Assembly: GCA_003116975.1 (NCBI GenBank)
Contig: BGKB01000100.1
Coordinates: 62,001-126,000, forward strand
DNA: 64,000 bases
Source of the DNA: Aurantiochytrium sp. KH105
Taxonomy: Eukaryota; Sar; Bigyra; Thraustochytrida; Thraustochytriidae
Direction of reading: 5' to 3'
The position numbers and the translations under genes are program-made. Shown piece by piece: positions 57,201 to 64,000 of this stretch. The notes below the pieces were generated by a model, which saw only the letters and a program-made list of their open reading frames with translations, searched no databases and had not been told where the DNA came from. Within the stretch, counting starts at the first letter, position 1; each line of letters starts with the position of its first letter.

Positions 57201-58834
57201 AGGAAGAGACACTCGACATGTTCTTCGCCCGATACGCAAACTTCGAGGCCATTTCGGAGCGCGACAGTCTTGGAGCGCGACATCAGTTTATCGGAGGCGA
57301 GCAAAAAGATACCACGCCCTACACAGTCCCCTTGACGAAACCAGCTCACTTCCTCTCCGCTTGAATCGCGCATGGCAAGAGTGCCCGACAGGACAATATA
57401 CATGCCCTCGAGAGGCTTGCCGACCTCGCACACTGTTTCGCCAGGACCGAATGAACGCGATGAAAGGATTTCGGCAAATTGGTCCAGACTCTCAGAGTCG
57501 ACGTTGTGTAGAAAGGGAAAACGCTGCAACCAGTGCATGCGATCCTTTTGACTCTGGCGCAGACGATTCCGTTGCGACACGCGCTGTGTGGCCTCTTGGA
57601 ACTGGGCGCTATGAATCGCGAGCAAAAGAGTATCTCGCTTTGCTGAAACAGTCCACGAGTGCGGGGTGTTGAGGAGAACGCAGTGGGTTCCGAAAGCGCG
57701 TCCTGGTCCAAGCGTTCGCGAACTATGTGAATTCAGGGCATAAATTACGGAGGAACCAAAGCCAGTGTGAGATCGACCATACTCTTTGTCCTCGACCGTC
57801 TCGATGGCGTTGAGAACATCGGATTTCGTACCCATGCGAGACGAAAAAGGACTTTCATCACTGCCGTGGCCTTCGCTTGCAATCCTCTTGCCTTCGGGAC
57901 CGTGCGAGGTGGTGAATCTAGAGACTGTCGTGCCGCGCGTGGACATGGAACGCTGAGAGGGCCCGGAGCGTTCTTCGATGCTTGTTGCCTGTCTGCCTAA
58001 GGTATTCATGCGTCGAATGCTGAACATGCCACGAAAGATGCCTCTGCGTGCGGTGATGTCCGCATCACCGTTAGAATCCTCCGTATCATCGCCCTCGGCC
58101 CTCGAGTCGTCATCTTCGTCGTCGCTTTTGTCAATGCGGAGGATCTCAGCTTGGCGATCACGCGATTTGCGATCGCCGAGTCTTCGTTGTCGTCGTCGCC
58201 GCCGCCGCCGTCGTCGCTGCTGCTTCTGCTCCCTTTCGCGTTGGCTTCGGTCGTTCTCTTCTTCCTCGGCACCAGAATGCGAGTCGGAGTCAGACTCCGA
58301 AGAATCTGAGGACGAGGAGGAGGAGGCGTCGGAAGACAAGGAGGAGTCACCATTAGCACCCTCTTGGCCTGCGTCTGCAGCGATGAGCGTATGGAATTTA
58401 GAGACTACGGCTGCTTGGTCTTGACCGCGATGCGTGCGGTGTCGCGTTCTTGAAGAGTCGTCTTTGATAGCTGTGACGGCACCTTTGACTACGACAAACA
58501 TGACTTGACCAATGGCACCCTTTTCGAGAATCTTATCACCACGCTTGACAAAGAGAACCGTGGCCTCGTTGAAAAGCTCCCCTACAAGTTCATCGTTGGC
58601 TTTGGAGAAGAGATTTGAGTGCTTTAACGCGGTCTTGAACTGTCTGCGGGCCTCTTGCCCAGACACCTCCTTGAGCTTTTGCAGAGACCTTTGCTGGCCG
58701 TCGGAGAGCGTTTCTTGTCCCTGTTGAGATACAATTTTGGAACTGAGCTCGAGTCCATTGGAGACGCGGCGTTCCCACAAGGCCTGGTCCCCCTCGGGCT
58801 CTTCATCATTGCTCTTGGAGATTCCCGTACCCAT
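54275..58834 (-). CDS. Cyclic-nucleotide-domain AGC-type kinase, PKG-like, large
   Basis: The protein has 1519 residues. The N-terminus MGTGISKS fits an N-myristoylation site. Three cyclic-nucleotide-binding-like domains follow: A (70-127, resuming at about 365-415 after a charged insert of about 240 residues), B (about 455-590) and C (about 690-850). Their phosphate-binding cassettes (FGTHCVLLNT, GDCVGRGIFLLAS, FGEDCLDQQPDG) lack the usual Arg-Ala. The kinase (about 920-1300) has Lys941, HRDIKTVN with Asp1043, DFG Asp1061 and FMAPEQ. Its phosphate loop, VVSRLHETWTTNVF, has no glycines. A PKG-type tail follows, with acidic Asp and polyacidic stretches. The family phosphorylates Ser/Thr, but cyclic GMP control is doubtful here. 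It may be membrane-anchored. Confidence 0.8.
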   Translation of the reverse strand: MGTGISKSNDEEPEGDQALWERRVSNGLELSSKIVSQQGQETLSDGQQRSLQKLKEVSGQEARRQFKTALKHSNLFSKANDELVGELFNEATVLFVKRGDKILEKGAIGQVMFVVVKGAVTAIKDDSSRTRHRTHRGQDQAAVVSKFHTLIAADAGQEGANGDSSLSSDASSSSSSDSSESDSDSHSGAEEEENDRSQREREQKQQRRRRRRRRRQRRLGDRKSRDRQAEILRIDKSDDEDDDSRAEGDDTEDSNGDADITARRGIFRGMFSIRRMNTLGRQATSIEERSGPSQRSMSTRGTTVSRFTTSHGPEGKRIASEGHGSDESPFSSRMGTKSDVLNAIETVEDKEYGRSHTGFGSSVIYALNSHSSRTLGPGRAFGTHCVLLNTPHSWTVSAKRDTLLLAIHSAQFQEATQRVSQRNRLRQSQKDRMHWLQRFPFLHNVDSESLDQFAEILSSRSFGPGETVCEVGKPLEGMYIVLSGTLAMRDSSGEEVSWFRQGDCVGRGIFLLASDKLMSRSKTVALRNGLEVCVSGEEHVECLFLDWQEMLYRSQSSTASPSALEDVRESKDTDDSESGTRMGKVGQTGAYIDDDDDDDEKEYAGGNDNNCDDEEDESSFGTYGEEEDETERRTRKSSIAQKRSLVEIGAEVSDSLARDMLQSCSLFALLSIAEIGALVDNFELCVAADNEVILSEGDSTNVDDALYMVLHGVVELSGQVSSPPESGPFHGSLSRESSREMSWRASLAVRRDRSQHGLSFDSMDGASSPRSMPLEHDTETALLLDGDTFGEDCLDQQPDGVHMVTCRARGAVVCARFSRKLLKKEGVLDKIRRIYVGEPQQPASEKRKSSVSSAGGHRRVWRRLAAMSLAQSFSMSDKFLLLHELLEFESGDDGTMQARRRSLKQTINKSNLKVVSRLHETWTTNVFLAMHTPTIQLCVVKSTNVDHAYKAGMGQYVLAEQTILSQLESPFIIKLLSAWTEEPVEFVALEPALAGSLEHRLSLLPDEQRGEFGGMPFEMCRFFAAGILLGLKHLYELRIVHRDIKTVNILVDHHGYPKLADFGCSKALQHRTSRTSTFVGSPRFMAPEQAALASGNSSGYGLGVDWWAFGCVMYKLATGVDCFSGKDAEHEVVPPLKRSSTRTWRQSVNIGGAAGSNEGTLSGGGAREAAPTKSKKKHGSQPESFTSILSAVLNFDDRHHSNSSPMERRNDRCLVILSDPRLNALDPASTKAWRLLSGFIAELLHPDAKLRLGANHWGPRSALQHSFFQEVREKDLDALDFDALFSRQIQSPLHLHQDSLIVDTEHLRSMHRRIRHELKQESKKRRGPSMQVVMEDDEMSHVGDSVRINRRVRLRALRTGGKAKLLSSTTSMSDGDDDDDDDLDDDREGISKRPSGSGAAGMSLLTATEKMQSHSVQTLQTVASEMEEIEQFELDAARNHVSTVEEVVRRCLETVDIGGSQQRLREETKLQNRRRAKILDLKRRTQVSGSIGAAILYRAISVEEHHRQSISHDEGAPLI

Positions 58835-60521
58835 GATGACGTTTCGCTTGCGAACGTGTACAACCCTTTGCGATATTCGATGGGCGCGCTGCTTCTCTCA
58901 CAATGTAGCAGCGTGGCGCGACGAAGATAGCAGCGTGTCGTGAACCGTGGGAGCAAGGCGCGGGCCGAGAAGGAGAAGGTTGGTCTTCGTTTCCCTTTCC
59001 CAGGCTCCCCGAAGTTTCCCAGAACAGCTTTCTTCGCCCTTGCCGCGCCTGCACAGAACCACGCTCAGCCGGCCACCTTCGCGCGGCGCGTCTGCTCCCC
59101 TCCCCCCCTCCCCCCCTGCACGCCCGCGCGCCTGGTGCCGCCCGCCCGCTCGCGCGCGCGCGCGTCTGCCGCGGTCGAAGGACGCCCAGCAAAGCAATCG
59201 ATTTTCAAACGCAAGCCCGCCGAGACGAGACGAGACGACGCAAGACCAGACGGAACGAGGCCAATCGAGCCAGCGCCCTCGCGCGCTCTGCCGCGCGCGT
59301 GCCCGCCCGCCCGCCCGCCCGCGCGCGCGCGCCTGCCCGCCTGCCTGCGCCGGTCTGCGGCCCCGCCTCGCGCCGCGCCGCGCTCGGGCTCTGCGCGAGC
59401 TCGTGCGCGCCCTCGCCCGCGTCTCTGTTCGCGCTTTGCCGCGCGGACTCGCCGCCTGACCCCCGCGCGCCGCACGTGCACGGGGCGCGACTGCGTGCAT
59501 GCACGCAGCAGGCGGGCAGCCTGCAGCGGCGCGCACGTGCCGCCGCACACCCTGCCTCTTTCCATCTTTCCCGCGCCTAGCCCGGCCTCTCGCCGCCCCC
59601 CGCCCCCTCTCCGGCGCGCGAACCTGCGGGCGGGCGCGGCCCCGCGCCGCGCGGAGACCTGCAGCCCGCGCGGCCGGCGCCGGGCCGCGCGCTGCGCTCG
59701 GGAAGAGGCCGAGACCGGGCGGAGGGGCCGCCCTGGGTGCCGCCGCGGGCGACCCGGGATTCCGGGCCGGTCGCGGGAGAAGTACCGGAGGTCCGGGAGA
59801 ATTGGGGTACCCGGCCCGGATCGGGGGCCCCGGCCAGCGACCAGGCGAAGGCGCAAAAACAAAAGCGCAAGGGCGAGAGCGGCGGCGCTATGGGCGTGGA
59901 GTACCCTCGGGGCGTGAGTTGACTTGGCCTGGGTCGAGACGCGCTCGGCGGAGACGGAGCTTGGGTGCGAGCCCGGGAGGGAGGGAGAGCAGATTCGCTC
60001 GCTCGCGAGCTGCGGAAGAACAGCGCTGCGCGAAGGCGGAGTCCGAGAGGGGGCCGCGACGCAGCGCACCACCCAGCCAGCAACCGCCGCAGACGCTGCT
60101 CGAGCGAGCGAGGCCGTGGCCGAGGGCGAGGGCAGAGGCAGGGGAAAGGCGAGGCGAGACGACGCGAGAAAGGTCACAGCAACACAGCGGAGCGATTCGC
60201 GTGGTCGTGCAGTTTAGTTTGTGGAGAGAGTACTGACTGACTGACGTTTGCTTGTCTATATCTTTTCGTCGCGGGACACCTCTGCGGGATATTTGCGTTA
60301 TTCCGTGCGGAACTGGTAACACAACGCGACGTATCGCGATAAAACACAGTGGACCTCGTCCAAGTTCAAAAAAGTGGTCGTGGTCGAAGAGCCGAGCAGG
60401 TCGCTCTTCGGACCCGAGCCTCGTGCCGTCACAACTTGGCAGCTCGCTGTCGTCATCTTGGCAGCCGTGATTCTCTCGTGGGTCGCCACCGGAGAGCAAG
60501 GAGCAGGCACTGTTTAATATT
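58835..60521. other. Long divergent intergenic region
   Basis: 1.69 kb, among the most GC-rich in the window. It contains CCCGCC/CGCGCG runs (59295-59335), CCGG-rich stretches (59750-59830) and a TGAC repeat at 60232-60243. Open frames on both strands reach over 300 codons but translate into Arg/Pro/Ala-rich sequence without conserved features. The last 280 bp before LSM8 are AT-richer. Confidence 0.5.
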
Positions 60522-60812
60522 ATGGCAGGATACCTGAAAGAGCTCATCGGCACCAAAGTATCCATTATCGCCAACGACGGCCGTCACTACATTGGTACTC
60601 TTCACGGCCTGGACTTGCGCACGAACTTAATTGTCACCGATTGCGTCGAACGCATTTATTCGGAGGACGAGGGTTGCGAGGTCGCCCCATATGGGCTTCT
60701 CGTTCTTCGCGGCGATAATGTCGCGCTGATTGGCGAGCTTGACGAAGACGTCGAAGCGCGGACAGACCTTGAGAACGTGCGGGCGGCGCCTCTCAAGCCC
60801 ATTGTGCACTAA
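60522..60812 (+). CDS. LSM8: U6 snRNA-associated Sm-like protein LSM8
   Basis: LSM8 forms the nuclear LSM2-8 ring on U6 snRNA. The protein has 96 residues and full family length. Sm1 motif: GTKVSIIANDGRHYIGTLHG with LDLRTNLIV. Sm2 motif: LLVLRGDNVALIGELDE. The C-terminal block, ENVRAAPLKPIVH, matches the LSM8-specific NIRAEPLNSVAH-like ending and distinguishes it from LSM1-7. A single ATG opens the frame. The gene stands alone on the plus strand, and its 3' end faces the taxilin gene. Confidence 0.97.
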   Translation: MAGYLKELIGTKVSIIANDGRHYIGTLHGLDLRTNLIVTDCVERIYSEDEGCEVAPYGLLVLRGDNVALIGELDEDVEARTDLENVRAAPLKPIVH

Positions 60813-61399
60813 CGAAATGATCTTTGCCTAAACTCTTTTTCCTATGTGGTGTGTGATAACTTAAATCTCTTGCGTCTTTCGACTGAAATACTCTGTTGTC
60901 TTTGCTTTTGATGTTTTGGGGGGGCAAGCGCAGCCCTTTTTTCGCCCTATGCACCAACGTTGATACAAATGGAGAGGCGTCGAATGCCCTCAAGCAATTT
61001 CCCAAAGAGGTATTGAGGAGTTCACATCTGGATTTTGCCAAGCACATGGTTTTGCCAAGCACATGCTTGCTTTGAAGAAATACATCTCACGCGGGACATG
61101 CTGGGCGCAAAAAGAGAACCCGCGGAAGGAAAGATCGATTCCATCACGATGGATATAAAGTGATACAGCTTTTAAAGTTAGAAATGATTGCCACAAGAGA
61201 CAAGGATCAAGGGCTCAAAGACACTGTGTTTCGAGACCCTGAAGAACAAAGTGGCGGCTCATGTCATCGCGAGAAGGCCTTCCGTAATGGGTGGATCACA
61301 TCATCGTCGGCATCCCCAAAACAGTCAATCTAAGCGATTGACATCGCGAATGAAGCTTTTCCTTTTTTTTTTCCTTTTTTCATTGTAATCAAAATGCGT
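60813..61399. other. Convergent intergenic region
   Basis: About 590 bp of AT-richer DNA between LSM8 and taxilin. A pyrimidine run (61362-61379) and a short G run (60918-60923) are present. No gene or RNA is recognised. Confidence 0.5.
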
Positions 61400-62707
61400 C
61401 TAGTTTGCAGCCTGGTTTTGATCCCGAGCATCGAGCTGTTCCTTGAGCGAACGCGCAAGAGCCTTGAGCTTGTCGAGCTGCGCGCTCTGCTTCGAGGCCT
61501 GCGCTGTGAGACGCTTCGTCTCGGTCTTGTGCGTTTCCTGCAGCGTCAAGTAGCGATCGCGCAGTTGTTTGTTCTCCTCGGTGATCTTGGCTTTATTCTG
61601 CAAGAGACCCTTCATCTCTTGACGCATGCTCTTGAGCGCCTTGTCAGTTTCGCCAACGGTGCTGTGCAATTTGCCAAACATGCTTTGCGAGGACTCAAGC
61701 GATGCTTTGAGGGACTTGTTCTCCTCAAGCAAAGTCTCTTGCAGCTGCGCGCGCAGCTGAAACTCTTTCAGTCTGCCCTCGGTGATTTGCTGCTGTTGCT
61801 TTGCCTTGGCCTCGCTGAGCTGAAGCTCAATGCTCTTGGCCTCGAGCTGCCGCGCGTGGTGCTCCTCCACGAGCTTGAGACGCGCGCTCGCATCCTCGAG
61901 AGCCTTGTGCAGCTGGCCGTTGATCTTCTCCATCTCGCCATTGGACTCGATCTTCTTGCTCAAGCTGTCGAGAGCGCTCTGAAAGTCTGCGTTTGATTGC
62001 TTGCGAAGCTCTTCTTGTTTGGCGTTGGCAGACTCACTCTTCGCGATAATGTCTTTGTTGCGGGCCTGTAGCTCACGGCAAAGCGCCTCGTAGCGATCCT
62101 TGAGCTTGATCGTCTTCGCCAGCTCGCTCTCACTCAATTCCAGCCGATTTTCAAGCAGCGAGGTGTAGGTTTTGAGACCGTTCTGCTGCATAAGAGCTTC
62201 TGCGTGCGCCTCGCGCAGAGATCTGAGGCGCTTCTCTACGGGTATCGAGGTGTTCTCGGTCAATTGCTTTAGCGTCTGCTGTTGGGCCGGCGTGAGCCCA
62301 TGCTGCGCGGGTCCCTTCTTTTTCTTCTGTTTCTTCTTGTCCGTCTTCTTGGCGCCCTTTCCATTTGCCTTGTTTGTCGTGGCTACCGGGCTCTCTTTCT
62401 TCTTGTTGTCGTCCTCGACTTCGACCTCGACCTCGATCTGGCTGGTATTCTCCTCTTTCACGTCTTGCGCTGGCGGTACCTCCACGGTCTGCTCCGCAGG
62501 CTCACTCTTCGTTTGCTGCGTCTCGCTTTCGTGCCCTTCGTCCACGGCTCCGGCTTCAGACTCCACGTCTGTTTCGCCATCCACCGCTGCTTCGATGCTG
62601 ACCTCCACGGCGTCCTCCTCCACGTCGGTGGCCTCATCCTCGGTGGCCACATACGTTGCGTCCAGGTCGCCGCTCCCCGCGGACTTGGGGCTCGCCATGG
62701 CGTCCAT
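61400..62707 (-). CDS. TXLN: Taxilin-like coiled-coil protein
   Basis: Taxilins bind syntaxins and nascent-polypeptide complex and act in vesicle traffic. The protein has 435 residues. The N-terminal 110 residues are acidic (EVEVEVED), then a Lys-rich patch (KKTDKKKQKKKKG). A long coiled coil (about 150-425) follows. The family signature is KLKDRYEALCRELQARNK. Further coil segments include LEEHHARQLEAKSIEL-type and AKITEENKQLRDRY. Length and order fit the family. The start is the ATG at 62707; the next Met is at residue 4. It is divergent from the Esa1-type gene across 385 bp. Confidence 0.85.
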   Translation of the reverse strand: MDAMASPKSAGSGDLDATYVATEDEATDVEEDAVEVSIEAAVDGETDVESEAGAVDEGHESETQQTKSEPAEQTVEVPPAQDVKEENTSQIEVEVEVEDDNKKKESPVATTNKANGKGAKKTDKKKQKKKKGPAQHGLTPAQQQTLKQLTENTSIPVEKRLRSLREAHAEALMQQNGLKTYTSLLENRLELSESELAKTIKLKDRYEALCRELQARNKDIIAKSESANAKQEELRKQSNADFQSALDSLSKKIESNGEMEKINGQLHKALEDASARLKLVEEHHARQLEAKSIELQLSEAKAKQQQQITEGRLKEFQLRAQLQETLLEENKSLKASLESSQSMFGKLHSTVGETDKALKSMRQEMKGLLQNKAKITEENKQLRDRYLTLQETHKTETKRLTAQASKQSAQLDKLKALARSLKEQLDARDQNQAAN

Positions 62708-63092
62708 GCCGGCAACACAGACAAAGCGCCGCCGTCTTCACGCTCGTCCAGTCAGATCTGCTCGACGACCTGCCTTCCCGATTGCTCGCTCGCTCGCTCG
62801 CTTGCTTGCTTGCTCGCCGGCGCGCACAGGTCCGCAACGCGTCGGGGTCGTCGCGCGTCTTCGCGTCCAAGTTTGTTCGCCTGGCCGTCAACGGCCTCGC
62901 CGGGCAAGCAGAGCGAGTCTTTTTGCGGTTTGCGCGACGGGTTTTCGGGCTCTGGCGATCGGCCGCGCGCCAAAGCCCTGAGCGACGGCGTCTTGCCTGC
63001 GCGCTTGCCAGCGAGGGGGCGGCGCGCCCCGCCCGCGCGCGTCTTGGCGTCGCGCGCCCGCGCTCCAGCACGCGCGCCCGGGTGTGCCCAGC
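62708..63092. other. Divergent intergenic region
   Basis: 385 bp between taxilin and the acetyltransferase gene. It contains CTCGCTCGCTCG/CTTGCTTG runs (62788-62815). GC content rises towards both genes. Probably a shared promoter. Confidence 0.5.
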
Positions 63093-64000
63093 ATGCCCGG
63101 CCAAAAGTCGAAGCGGCGCGGCGCCGACGAGGCTGCCGCGGGATCCAAGAAGCGCAAGGGCGACGGCGCCGCGAGCAAGAGCAGCAAGGCGAACAGCAGC
63201 GGCAGCAGCAACAACAGCAAGAATGGCGGTGGGGCCAGTAGCAAAGGCGCGGCAAACAAGAATGCCAAGAACAAGACGGCGGCGGACGAAGCCGATACTG
63301 GCAACTGGGAAGATATGCGCGACGAGGACGGCACCTTCAAGGTAGGCGCCAAGATCTTTTGCCCATACCGCAAGGACGGATCGTATCGGCCATGCATCGT
63401 CATTGATGTGCAGCATAATTCAGACGGGTCCGTCAAGTACTATGTACATTACGTGGAATTCAATCGCCGGATGGACACCTGGATTCCCGGGCCCGACGCC
63501 ATGGACCACGATCCGACGGGACGCACGCGGCGACAGGACGTGGTCGAGTTCGTCGAGGAAGAGTACGGTGGGAGTAACGGAATGGACCCAGACAGTATCC
63601 GCGAACACGAGGAAATCACCAAGGTGAAAAATGTCAATCGCATCGAACTTGGGCGAAACATTATCGACACGTGGTATTTCTCCCCAATCCCACGCGAGTT
63701 CTTCCCCGAGGGCTCAGTGGATATTCTCTACGTGAGCGAGTTCACGCTAGACATGTACAGGCACAAGTCGGAACTCGAGCGGCACTACCGACGGTGCAAG
63801 ATTCGCCACCCGCCAGGCGACGAGATTTATCGCGACGACGAGAACAAACTTTCCATGTTCGAGGTCGACGGCGCCAAGTCCAAGATTTATTCGCAAAATC
63901 TGAGCTACTTGGCCAAGTTCTTTCTCGACCACAAGACGCTTCACTGGGATGTGGATCCCTTTCTCTTTTACGTTCTCTGCGAGTACGACGAAAAGGGATA
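63093..64000 (+). CDS. KAT5: MYST histone acetyltransferase, Esa1/KAT5-like, 3' end outside window
   Basis: MYST enzymes acetylate histone H4 and others in NuA4/TIP60-type complexes. About 302 residues are visible. A Ser/Lys/Gly-rich N-terminus (1-75) precedes a chromo-barrel domain (about 83-145; GAKIFCPYRKDGSYRPCIVI and YYVHYVEFNRRMDTWI). The MYST start follows, with KVKNVNRIELGRN, DTWYFSPIPREFF and RHPPGDEIYRDD. The segment normally holding the C2HC finger reads LYVSEFTLDMYRH, without its first Cys pair, as in yeast Esa1. FFLDHKTLHWDVDPFLFYVL leads into the catalytic core, but the acetyl-CoA and catalytic Cys/Glu lie outside the window. The frame is open at the right edge. Confidence 0.93.
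   Translation, partial: MPGQKSKRRGADEAAAGSKKRKGDGAASKSSKANSSGSSNNSKNGGGASSKGAANKNAKNKTAADEADTGNWEDMRDEDGTFKVGAKIFCPYRKDGSYRPCIVIDVQHNSDGSVKYYVHYVEFNRRMDTWIPGPDAMDHDPTGRTRRQDVVEFVEEEYGGSNGMDPDSIREHEEITKVKNVNRIELGRNIIDTWYFSPIPREFFPEGSVDILYVSEFTLDMYRHKSELERHYRRCKIRHPPGDEIYRDDENKLSMFEVDGAKSKIYSQNLSYLAKFFLDHKTLHWDVDPFLFYVLCEYDEKG

Noticed and set aside
58940-60177. Long frames on both strands between PKG-like gene and LSM8
   Set aside because: Extreme GC bias yields stop-free frames; neither product has conserved sequence.

Overview
The window looks like nuclear DNA from a compact, GC-rich, intron-poor protist genome. Twenty-seven protein-coding genes fit in 64 kb on both strands, and nearly all are single long open frames. 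The proteins are plainly eukaryotic: LSM8, cytosolic seryl-tRNA synthetase, DDX31/Dbp7, USP10, Fis1, ABCF1, Pol I A49, MARCHF6/Doa10, taxilin and Esa1/KAT5. A WRKY19-type zinc-finger repeat protein and very large kinase fusions suggest a stramenopile, possibly a labyrinthulomycete/thraustochytrid; that is inference. I saw no tRNA, rRNA, CRISPR array or complete transposon.

Positions 1-12154 hold the most unusual region. A divergent two-gene unit occurs twice in the same order and orientation. In each unit the minus-strand gene encodes a large SF2-type (helicase/translocase-like) ATPase that I cannot assign to a named family. The plus-strand gene encodes a protein with a shared N-terminal domain of about 150 residues and a disordered tail carrying SUMO-interaction-like and SUMO-acceptor-like motifs. 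The ATPase of the left unit starts at 1439 and runs off the left edge; its reading frame is open throughout. The ATPase of the right unit is complete (complement 4723..10005) and has a long Cys-rich tail. Short tandem repeats lie between or at the start of the divergent genes in both units.

Positions 12523-31951 carry a quinone-oxidoreductase-like MDR enzyme, SerRS, the zinc-finger repeat protein, DDX31, USP10, a Fis1-like protein with a large acidic insert, a TPR membrane protein and ABCF1. Positions 32460-47652 carry a coiled-coil protein, an armadillo-type protein, an SFI1-like protein, Pol I A49, MARCHF6, R3HDM4-like, two small unrecognised genes and one clearly spliced small gene.

Positions 48291-64000 carry a P2X-like channel, a PX-BAR-TKL kinase fusion, a PKG-like kinase with non-canonical cyclic-nucleotide domains, LSM8, taxilin and the 5' part of an Esa1-type acetyltransferase that runs off the right edge. 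DDX31, A49, ABCF1, SerRS and LSM8 all serve ribosome production, translation or RNA processing; the other genes share no obvious pathway. Many genes are arranged as divergent pairs around GC-rich spacers and convergent pairs around short AT-richer spacers.
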